Below, one piece after another: positions 15,636 to 21,533 of a stretch of 21,533 nt of DNA. The DNA is from Taishania sp964580465 (GTDB taxonomy: Bacteria; Bacteroidota; Bacteroidia; Flavobacteriales_D; Crocinitomicaceae). Under the pieces are notes generated by a model. That model worked only from the letters and a program-made list of their open reading frames with translations, searched no databases and was not told the origin of the DNA. Made by a program: the position numbers and the translations under genes. The number at the start of each line of letters is the position of its first letter. Position 1 is the first letter of the stretch. The stretch spans positions 1 to 21,533 of the forward strand of contig CAZOKJ010000040.1 of NCBI GenBank assembly GCA_964580465.1. Direction: 5' to 3'.

Positions 15636-16676
15636 TTACTTATATTGAAGTTCATAGTTTTTTACAGTTTTAATAAATGTTTTCACCTTTTCAGGATCAA
15701 CATCTGGATACACCCCATGCCCCAAATTTACAATATGCCTTTTACTTGTGAAAGAATCCAACATATTTTTCGTTAATTTTTCAACATCTGCATGAGATGC
15801 ATAGAGTGCACAAGGATCTAAATTTCCTTGTAAAGTTCTTGTTTCACCTACATGAGCACGAATAGTTGATGGATTCATGTTCCAATCTAAACCTATTGTG
15901 TTGCAGTTCAAATCAGCTACATCATTCACCGATTCAATTGCTCCTTTTGAGAACAATGTTAAAGGAACTTCAGAAATTGCATCTGCAATTTGTTTCAAAT
16001 ATGGCAAACTAAATTCAGAGTATTGAGCGTGCCCCAAAATTCCAGCCCATGAGTCAAAAACTTGAACCATGTGTGCACCAGCTGCAACTTGTGCTTTCAA
16101 GTACTGAATCGTTACCGTTGTAATACGTTGTAACAAATTATGTGCCAAAGTAGGATTGGTATATAAAATCTTGCGAGCTACTGAGAATGTTTTTGAGCCA
16201 TGTCCCTCAGTCATGTAACAGAAAATAGTCCACGGTGCACCAGCAAAACCAATCAAAGGAACTCTACCGTTTAATTCTCTATTTGTTATTCGGATAGCTT
16301 CCATTACATATCCCAAACGATCGTTTACATCAAAGTCGGTTTCAGCCAAACGAATCAAATCACTTTCTGTTTTAACTGTTTGTTCAAACCAAGGTCCTTT
16401 TTGCTCAATCATTTGATATTCGCACCCCATTGCTTCAGGGACAACTAAAATGTCTGAGAAAATAATAGCAGCGTCAACTTCTAAAATGTCAACAGGTTGA
16501 ATCGTAACTTCTGCCGCTAACTCTGGTGTTTCAACCAATTCTTTAAAACCTGACAAAGCATTTCTAACTGCTCGGTATTCAGGTAAAATTCGTCCCGCTT
16601 GACGCATTAACCACACAGGATAGCGCTCAATCGCTTCTCCTTTTGCTGCTCTAAGAATTAAATCGTTTTTTAACAT
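15636..16676 (-). CDS. hemE: Uroporphyrinogen decarboxylase
   Basis: HemE decarboxylates the four acetate side chains of uroporphyrinogen III to coproporphyrinogen III in cytosolic haem synthesis. The length, 346 residues, is typical. Signatures are PVWLMRQAGRILPEYR (20-35, with the conserved Arg pair), IIFSDILVVPEAMG (catalytic Asp75), GFAGAPWTIFCYM (143-155), DSWAG, and GNLDP with NLGHGVYP near the end. The ATG lies only five bases after a TATCTTTA box, suggesting a leaderless transcript. The OmpA-family gene starts one base after the stop codon, so they are co-transcribed, and the DEAD-like gene precedes it by 35 bases. Other hem genes are not in the window. Confidence 0.97.
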   Translation of the reverse strand: MLKNDLILRAAKGEAIERYPVWLMRQAGRILPEYRAVRNALSGFKELVETPELAAEVTIQPVDILEVDAAIIFSDILVVPEAMGCEYQMIEQKGPWFEQTVKTESDLIRLAETDFDVNDRLGYVMEAIRITNRELNGRVPLIGFAGAPWTIFCYMTEGHGSKTFSVARKILYTNPTLAHNLLQRITTVTIQYLKAQVAAGAHMVQVFDSWAGILGHAQYSEFSLPYLKQIADAISEVPLTLFSKGAIESVNDVADLNCNTIGLDWNMNPSTIRAHVGETRTLQGNLDPCALYASHADVEKLTKNMLDSFTSKRHIVNLGHGVYPDVDPEKVKTFIKTVKNYELQYK

Positions 16677-16681
16677 AGGTG

Positions 16682-16689
16682 TAAAGATA
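16682..16689 (-). promoter_or_regulatory. Probable -7 box of hemE
   Basis: TATCTTTA on the minus strand differs from TAnnTTTG only in the last base. It ends five bases from the hemE ATG, so a transcript started here would be nearly or fully leaderless. Confidence 0.4.
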
Positions 16690-16711
16690 GTAAAGAAATA
16701 ATACCTAACTG

Positions 16712-17326
16712 TTATTCTTGATTAATAATTGTGAAATCAATCTCTAAATTGTCAATAAATGAACTAGATTTAGCGTCTAATTTGGACAAAAACAATACAA
16801 CTTGTGCTTTCGCTGGCAAACTTTCAATCATGCGCTTTAGTTCAGCTTGCTTTTTATCCGCGATACACTTGTCAAAATCATCGACGATAAACAATTCTAA
16901 CAAGTTAAAATTCAATCCATTTTGCAAATACAAATCAAAAGCACGTTTTGGATTGGCTACAATGATTTCTGTTCCATCAAAAATATCGTTGCGCTGTTGA
17001 ACAATGTTTCCTTTATCGTGAACTAAGTCGGCAGTAATGTCTAATTTGCGACATACCAATGCTACTTTTTTATACACATCTTCTGCATTTTCCACTGAAT
17101 TTGTCAAGTAAATAACTCGTGGAGAACCTTCAAACTCTGTGTTTACTTTATTGAAAATCGTAACAATAGCTGTCGTTGTTTTTCCTGTATTTTCTGGAGA
17201 AACAATCATCGTATGTCGCCCAGATTTTATGGTAGAAAAAAATGGCTTTACCTCATCTTTAAGCCCTTCAATTTCGATGAATTTAAGAGCATTTACGACT
17301 TCTGGCTTTATTTTTTTGAATGACAT
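16712..17326 (-). CDS. Single-domain DEAD-box-like ATPase (lacks RecA2 domain)
   Basis: This 204-residue protein looks like the N-terminal RecA-like domain of a DEAD-box RNA helicase. Visible parts are SPENTGKTTTA (Walker A, 43-53), RVIYLTNSVENAEDVYKKV (motif Ia region), TEIIVANPKRAFDLY (119-133, motif Ib region), FIVDDFDK (motif II, 146-153) and LFLSKLD (motif III region). Motif II reads D-D-F-D rather than D-E-A-D, so the catalytic Glu is Asp. The SAT of motif III is not kept, and no Q motif is clear. The second RecA domain needed for unwinding is absent and there is no sign of a frameshift, so this is probably an intact short protein. A nucleotide-dependent RNA-binding or regulatory role is possible, but no function is known to me. 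Confidence 0.72.
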   Translation of the reverse strand: MSFKKIKPEVVNALKFIEIEGLKDEVKPFFSTIKSGRHTMIVSPENTGKTTTAIVTIFNKVNTEFEGSPRVIYLTNSVENAEDVYKKVALVCRKLDITADLVHDKGNIVQQRNDIFDGTEIIVANPKRAFDLYLQNGLNFNLLELFIVDDFDKCIADKKQAELKRMIESLPAKAQVVLFLSKLDAKSSSFIDNLEIDFTIINQE

Positions 17327-17359
17327 GTTATTATTTTGATGCTAAATTACATTTTTTTT

Positions 17360-17376
17360 GAAAAATAGCAAGCTAT
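17360..17376 (-). terminator. Weak possible terminator of the GT39-like gene
   Basis: On the minus strand ATAGC-TT-GCTAT is followed by TTTTC about 20 bases after the glycosyltransferase stop. The stem is only five base pairs with a two-base loop, so it may not be functional. Confidence 0.25.
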
Positions 17377-17396
17377 TACTCTCATTACGTTTCTTT

Positions 17397-19331
17397 CTAA
17401 AAAGGTTCAACGATGCCATAAATCACAGGATTTCCACTGCGCAATTTGATCTCAAACTGTTTAATTCGAACGGCTTTTTTATCCTTATTCCAAAGATAAG
17501 TTTTAAACTGAACATCGCGTTTATTCGATGACATATCAGATAACTTTACAGAAGCCAGAATAAATGGATCTTGTGAAATGAGCGAATTGACATCTACAAA
17601 CGATGAAAGTACTTCTTCACGCCAAAAGAAGGTAGAATCTCCCGATGATAAAGAAACAACTAAGGATAAATTTTCCGTTACATTCAACGTGTCTAAGACT
17701 ATTTTAACATCTAAAAAATCATTTTTAAGATGTTTCATTTTTGCTAAATTTTGAGAATAGGAAAGTCCCCATTCTTCACCTTCTTCTAATTGATAAACAG
17801 GATTTTTATCTACTAATTTCACCTTGGAAGCATCTAATTGCCAATTGGAATTTTTAGTTGGTTGCGCTAAGTTCAAGGTACTAATTTCTTGACGTGTATC
17901 TTTTCCTTTTCTAAATGCAAAACTGGTTGCTCCCCAATAATCCTTTTGGTGCTGAATGGTTGGAAAATAAACCTGAATAATAGGTACGATGACTGGATGA
18001 AGGTTGTGCAAACTACCTAAAAAGAATTCATCTTGAAGCAAAGCAGCTTGCTTGACGTAATCTTGTAGTTTGACTAAATTTTCAAACGAATCTACCCAAA
18101 CGAAATTGCTATCTAAGTTCGCTTGTTTACAGTAATAATTGGTAATAGGAATGTGAGATTGCGACAAAGTAAATGCGTCTTTGTGTTGCTTTTTAAAGGC
18201 GTACATATCCTCTATCAGTGAGTAATAAGGCGATTGATAAAAATAATGGTAATATTGACGTTTGACAACTAAACTATAACTCCCAACAATCAAAATCGCA
18301 GCCACAATGATCAAATTTGCCTTAGCTGACAACTCCTTCATATGAATAAAAAGAAAGTAAACGAGGTAAACAAAGCTAAAAATTAGCGTAGAATACTGAA
18401 TAACAGGATTTACTTTTACAGAATAAATATAGCCAATTAAAAAGGGTAAGAAAAACCAAGAGAAGAGTAAAAGATACCATTTCCACGAAGGTTTTTCATA
18501 GTTTTTTGTAACAAGTGTCCAACCGATGACCCCTACTAATAAAACAACTAATTCCCACGAAAAATTAAAAATATAAGCAATGAAACGAACAATAAAATCT
18601 GGTTCAGGTGCCCCCAACCAACCATCTGATCCTCCAATTCCTCCTACATTTAGCTGGTAGAAAAAGGTTGGTAAAAACGGTATGTATAAAACAAATACAG
18701 CAACCGCCATTAACAGTAATTTCCAATACACTTTTTTAGGAAACAGAAAAAAAGCAGTTATTCCAACTATTAACGCAAACAAAAATGAAAAATAATGGTT
18801 GTAAGTACACAAACTCATGGATAAAACGAAGAAAACGCTGTTTCTCCAAAAGTAACATTTATCTTCTTTCACCATTTTCGCCAACGCTAACACTAGCAAC
18901 AAAGAGAAGAAAAAACCACTAATGTAAGGACGTGCGATTTGGCTATACATTACTGTAAATTGCAACGCAGTAATAGTAGCTGCTGAAATTAAACCAACAG
19001 ATTTGTTAACTACTTTTTTGCCAATTGCGTACACAAGATAAACAGACAAAACACCCATTAGAGTAAAGGGAAGTTTTACAGCAACTGTCGATTCTCCGAA
19101 CCACTGAATCCAATAATACATCAACACTTGAATGGCTGCGGGATGACCATCAACGCGCACTCCATAGTAAATTAGGTCACCAAAATTATCAAATCGTGTG
19201 CGAAACAAGGCACTAAACTCATCATGCGTAAAAGGAACTGCTGAGAAATTCCAAAAGCGAAGCACCACCGCAGTAAGTAATATCAGCAATAGCGCGCTAT
19301 TTTCCTTTATCCATTGGTATCCTTTATTCAT
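17397..19331 (-). CDS. GT39-like polytopic membrane glycosyltransferase
   Basis: This 644-residue protein resembles the PMT/ArnT class, which transfers sugars from lipid carriers to proteins or lipids on the outer face of the inner membrane. Near the N-terminus, LRFWNFSAVPFTHDEFSALFR (24-44) contains the acidic pair Asp37-Glu38 typical of the first extracytoplasmic loop, and RVDGHPAAIQVLMYYWIQWFG (59-79) matches the second conserved block. About ten or eleven hydrophobic segments follow up to about residue 365. The last roughly 270 residues are soluble and probably periplasmic. Substrate and acceptor are unknown. The gene has its own -7 box and follows the DUF4403-like gene. Confidence 0.85.
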   Translation of the reverse strand: MNKGYQWIKENSALLLILLTAVVLRFWNFSAVPFTHDEFSALFRTRFDNFGDLIYYGVRVDGHPAAIQVLMYYWIQWFGESTVAVKLPFTLMGVLSVYLVYAIGKKVVNKSVGLISAATITALQFTVMYSQIARPYISGFFFSLLLVLALAKMVKEDKCYFWRNSVFFVLSMSLCTYNHYFSFLFALIVGITAFFLFPKKVYWKLLLMAVAVFVLYIPFLPTFFYQLNVGGIGGSDGWLGAPEPDFIVRFIAYIFNFSWELVVLLVGVIGWTLVTKNYEKPSWKWYLLLFSWFFLPFLIGYIYSVKVNPVIQYSTLIFSFVYLVYFLFIHMKELSAKANLIIVAAILIVGSYSLVVKRQYYHYFYQSPYYSLIEDMYAFKKQHKDAFTLSQSHIPITNYYCKQANLDSNFVWVDSFENLVKLQDYVKQAALLQDEFFLGSLHNLHPVIVPIIQVYFPTIQHQKDYWGATSFAFRKGKDTRQEISTLNLAQPTKNSNWQLDASKVKLVDKNPVYQLEEGEEWGLSYSQNLAKMKHLKNDFLDVKIVLDTLNVTENLSLVVSLSSGDSTFFWREEVLSSFVDVNSLISQDPFILASVKLSDMSSNKRDVQFKTYLWNKDKKAVRIKQFEIKLRSGNPVIYGIVEPF

Positions 19332-19365
19332 GCAAATCAGTATTTTTCTTGTGTATTGTTTGGTT

Positions 19366-19373
19366 CAAAAATA
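19366..19373 (-). promoter_or_regulatory. -7 box of the GT39-like gene
   Basis: TATTTTTG on the minus strand fits TAnnTTTG, 34 bases before ATG 19331. It overlaps one arm of an 8-base inverted repeat, GTATTTTT (19340-19347) and AAAAATAC (19367-19374). Confidence 0.45.
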
Positions 19374-19388
19374 CAGTGTTTTTTTCAG

Positions 19389-20783
19389 TTAATCCGTAAC
19401 TTTTAATTGAGCATCAACCTTTGTTTGAAGATACAAGTGTTCTAAACTCGTTTGAATTTGATTAACACTTGCTTGAACAATCGTTCCACGCAACTGATAT
19501 TCTCCAATTTTTCGATTGATGTTTTTGTGTACGGTTTGAATTAAATCGGTTACCTCTTGTTGAAAAGAAATCGTGCTTGCTTTTTGTAATTCTTCCGTTA
19601 TTCGCTTAGAATACAACCAGTCGGCTAACTTTAAAATCGCACTTTTTGTTTCTAATTCATAATCCAACTCATCTAATCGAAACGTTTTGGTAGCATTATC
19701 AAAAGTTGGAACTCCTTTTAAATACAACACTCCTTTTTTAGAACCTTCAAAGTGCACAGCCAAAGAAATTTTATTGTTAAGCAAACCTTTTACTTCAAAA
19801 TTCTTAAAAACAAATTGATTTCCTTTTAAGTTAACAACTTGATCTTTCAATTGCTGCGTCAACACATAAGAAAGAGAATCATAGCTCAGTTCAATATCAG
19901 TAACGACCGAAAAAGTATCCTTTTCCACAGCAGAAATAACCTTTAATTCAGGCAATTCCTTCTTGCTTCCATGTTCAGCTTGTTGATTCAATAAAGTGGA
20001 GCAATTTAGCACCAAAGAAGTGTACAATTTATTATTCAAAAACGTTGGTTTTACGATAGCTACCGAACGTGGTTCAACATGCAAATAACCCAAATTCGGG
20101 ATAGAATAACTCGTGTTTAACTGCTTCCAAAACAATTCTGCTTCTTTTTTGAAAGAAATACTTTCTAATTCTTTATCCATGTTGGCTGCTTCTTCTTCCA
20201 CAACTGCTGTAACGCGCTTCATTACCGCTTTTGTTGCATCAAATTTAAACAGCGTTACCTTGCACGGATTAATTGGTTCTATTGCCTGAATTTTTGTCAC
20301 CGAACTCACTCCATATTGCTTATTCACTCCTACTTGCGTTGTCAATTGGATATTTACTGAAGGACGCTCCTCATTTACACCACAAGAAAAAGGAATAACA
20401 GGTGAGATACATTTGTCTTCTTTTCCAAATAATTTAGAACACGCTGCACAATAGTTCATTTTGATCCAGTAAGACCCTAATAAAGTAGTTGTCAACGTTT
20501 GTTGATTGGCATGCACATTGAATTGATCCTTAAAAAACTCATATTCATAGCGCACCCCAGAGCAAGGTTGGTCACCACCTTTGATAACAGCAGGAATTTT
20601 ACGGTCGGCCTCTTTGATAAATTTCGTCATATCAATTTCAATTGGCACAACGATTCGATTATCAGTTAAATGTGTTGCTCTCATGGCTTCTTGGGTTAAA
20701 ACGGCAGGTGCATCGGGCTTTATGGTAGCACAAGCACTCAGCAAAAGAGAAAAAACAATAAAATACAGCGACTGAATTTTCAT
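19389..20783 (-). CDS. DUF4403-like lipoprotein
   Basis: This is a 464-residue lipoprotein: the signal peptide ends LLLSAC (lipid-modified Cys18). The body is rich in alternating beta strands, with RIVVPIEIDMTKFIKEADRKIP early and KGVLYLKGVPTFDNATKTFRLDELDYELETKS late, a pattern I associate with DUF4403, an envelope family of unknown function in Bacteroidota and Proteobacteria. Residues around 115-135 carry a cysteine group (CAACSKLFGKEDKC) that could form disulfides or bind metal. The C-terminus is helical with long Gln/Glu-rich stretches. It is followed by the GT39-like gene after 57 bases, but that gene has its own promoter. Confidence 0.72.
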   Translation of the reverse strand: MKIQSLYFIVFSLLLSACATIKPDAPAVLTQEAMRATHLTDNRIVVPIEIDMTKFIKEADRKIPAVIKGGDQPCSGVRYEYEFFKDQFNVHANQQTLTTTLLGSYWIKMNYCAACSKLFGKEDKCISPVIPFSCGVNEERPSVNIQLTTQVGVNKQYGVSSVTKIQAIEPINPCKVTLFKFDATKAVMKRVTAVVEEEAANMDKELESISFKKEAELFWKQLNTSYSIPNLGYLHVEPRSVAIVKPTFLNNKLYTSLVLNCSTLLNQQAEHGSKKELPELKVISAVEKDTFSVVTDIELSYDSLSYVLTQQLKDQVVNLKGNQFVFKNFEVKGLLNNKISLAVHFEGSKKGVLYLKGVPTFDNATKTFRLDELDYELETKSAILKLADWLYSKRITEELQKASTISFQQEVTDLIQTVHKNINRKIGEYQLRGTIVQASVNQIQTSLEHLYLQTKVDAQLKVTD

Positions 20784-20805
20784 TTATTTACGATAGAATT
20801 CAAGG

Positions 20806-20813
20806 CAAAGATA
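20806..20813 (-). promoter_or_regulatory. -7 box of the DUF4403-like gene
   Basis: TATCTTTG on the minus strand fits TAnnTTTG, 22 bases before ATG 20783. Confidence 0.55.
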
Positions 20814-20824
20814 ATTAAAATGGA

Positions 20825-20873
20825 GAAGTTAGAAGTTAGACATTAGAAGTTAGATGTTAGAAGTTAGAATGTA
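20825..20873 (+). repeat. Heptanucleotide tandem repeat, seven units
   Basis: Seven consecutive 7-base units related to GAAGTTA: four are exact, and GACATTA, GATGTTA and GAATGTA are variants. It lies in the 163-base gap between the divergent DUF4403-like and HIRAN genes, just outside their -7 boxes. Confidence 0.9.
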
Positions 20874-20890
20874 GAGTGGGTGTTTTTACA

Positions 20891-20907
20891 ACGTAAAAAA
20901 CTTACGT
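20891..20907. repeat. Short inverted repeat upstream of the HIRAN gene
   Basis: ACGTAA and TTACGT face each other around AAAAC. The centre lies about 31 bases before the transcription start predicted from the downstream -7 box, so it could be an operator over the -33 region. Confidence 0.35.
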
Positions 20908-20918
20908 GGTAGCTTAAT

Positions 20919-20926
20919 TAATTTTG
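20919..20926 (+). promoter_or_regulatory. Probable -7 box of the HIRAN gene
   Basis: TAATTTTG fits TAnnTTTG, 20 bases before ATG 20947. It lies within an AT-rich dyad of two AATTAATT blocks. Confidence 0.4.
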
Positions 20927-20946
20927 AATAAATTAATTGATACAAC

Positions 20947-21474
20947 ATGGAAAGATCATCGTTTATAAAGGGCATGATAGGACTATTGGGTGTTGCAACC
21001 TTGCCTATCGAAGCGTTTTCAGAGTACAAAAAGGTGTATATTAAACAACTATACATCAGTGGTTTTCAGTACTATGAAGGACCATCATTGATTGAAGAAA
21101 TGAACAAAAGTGGTTTAGTGGAATTAGTTCGTGAGCCTCAAAACAAGCACGACAAGCGAGCGATTGCCATTTATTTCAATGGTCATAAAATAGGATATTT
21201 ACCACGTATGAGCAACAAAACCATGAGTATTTTAATGGACACAGAACTCTTAGAATTTCATGCTGAGATTTCACACATTGAGCCAGAAGCCAACACATGG
21301 GAGCAAATTGAAATAGCAGTTTATGTTCTAAAAGAAATCAAACGAGAAAGCGATTTAGACAAAATAAGGCCCTACACTGCATTAAAAACCAGTCATCATT
21401 TAACATTTTTAAGTGAGAACAATACCGTAATGAGATTATGGAGAGAAGTCAACGAAGAGGAAATTAGTTTTTGA
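20947..21474 (+). CDS. HIRAN-domain protein with N-terminal export-like segment
   Basis: This is a 175-residue protein. Residues 33-128 match the HIRAN domain: LYISGFQYYEG (35-45), LVELVREPQNKHDKRAIAIYFNGHKIGYLPR (from 57), and a following helix SNKTMSILMD. In eukaryotic HLTF, HIRAN binds 3' single-stranded DNA ends; stand-alone bacterial copies are common but poorly understood. The first about 25 residues (SSFIKGMIGLLGVATLPIEAFS) resemble a signal peptide and recall the Bacteroidota Tat leader form, but the twin arginine is absent (only one Arg). That would place a supposed nucleic-acid-binding domain outside the cytosol, or the segment may be a remnant. The C-terminal 45 residues are charged and unrecognised. 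Confidence 0.85.
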   Translation: MERSSFIKGMIGLLGVATLPIEAFSEYKKVYIKQLYISGFQYYEGPSLIEEMNKSGLVELVREPQNKHDKRAIAIYFNGHKIGYLPRMSNKTMSILMDTELLEFHAEISHIEPEANTWEQIEIAVYVLKEIKRESDLDKIRPYTALKTSHHLTFLSENNTVMRLWREVNEEEISF

Positions 21475-21485
21475 TAATAAGGCAT

Positions 21486-21511
21486 AAAAAAGCCCCGAAA
21501 GTAGTCGAGGC
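21486..21511 (-). terminator. Terminator for a leftward gene beyond the right edge
   Basis: On the minus strand GCCTCG and CGGGGC form a six-base-pair stem (one U-G pair) followed by TTTTTT. On the plus strand the same stem has a C-A mismatch and the downstream T-run is missing, so leftward use is favoured. It may also weakly serve the HIRAN gene. Confidence 0.6.
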
Positions 21512-21533
21512 GCTAAATGTTTTCACAACGGAA

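Noticed and set aside
15241..15776. Two long plus-strand open frames
   Set aside because: They are antisense to the OmpA-family gene and the hemE 3' end, with low-complexity translations and no family resemblance.

Overview
The window is a low-GC chromosome segment of a Bacteroidota bacterium, most likely a member of the Flavobacteriales. Supporting signs are repeated TAnnTTTG-type -7 promoter boxes ahead of genes, near absence of purine-rich Shine-Dalgarno sites, many exported or lipoprotein genes, a LytS/LytTR two-component pair, a group III truncated hemoglobin, and a short-form PurL. A genus cannot be named from the sequence alone. No rRNA, tRNA or CRISPR array was seen, and no gene-free stretch exceeds about 220 bases.

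Left end (1-1164): an accessory-looking patch. A membrane-protein gene runs off the left edge on the minus strand and has codon use unlike the rest. Its start codon abuts the 17-base element GTTAGCGGGCATTGTAT, which resembles the boundary of a mobile gene cassette. Just upstream lies the C-terminal half of a tyrosine recombinase that has lost its N-terminal half. Together they suggest the scar of a cassette-type mobile element beside purL.

1190-6384: purL (minus) with its own intrinsic terminator. Facing away from it are a secreted esterase and an overlapping LytS-type histidine kinase/LytTR response regulator pair (plus). 6412-11328 (all minus): group III truncated hemoglobin, lipoprotein cytochrome c, a CPA2-type cation/proton antiporter with a cytosolic universal-stress-like tail, a DUF1036-like exported protein, and cinA. 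The cytochrome promoter has an FNR/CRP-like dyad about 41.5 bases upstream of the predicted transcription start, which would fit oxygen- or NO-responsive control.

11445-17326: trhO (plus, tRNA U34 hydroxylation) converges on a ChaN-family protein/glycosyltransferase operon. Then come an OmpA-type envelope protein, hemE and a single-domain DEAD-like protein (all minus). 17397-20783 (minus): a GT39-like membrane glycosyltransferase and a DUF4403-like lipoprotein. 20947-21474 (plus): a HIRAN-domain protein with an N-terminal export-like segment. A terminator at the right edge probably serves a leftward gene outside the window.

Functionally this is mainly housekeeping: purine synthesis, haem synthesis, tRNA modification, NMN salvage and ion homeostasis, plus envelope proteins. 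Haem-related genes recur (hemE, hemoglobin, cytochrome c, ChaN family) but they are not one operon. I see no clear new multi-gene system. The items most worth checking are the cassette boundary with the recombinase relic, the FNR-like site, two apparently leaderless promoters, several unexplained inverted repeats in promoter regions, the one-domain DEAD-like protein and the export-signal HIRAN protein.
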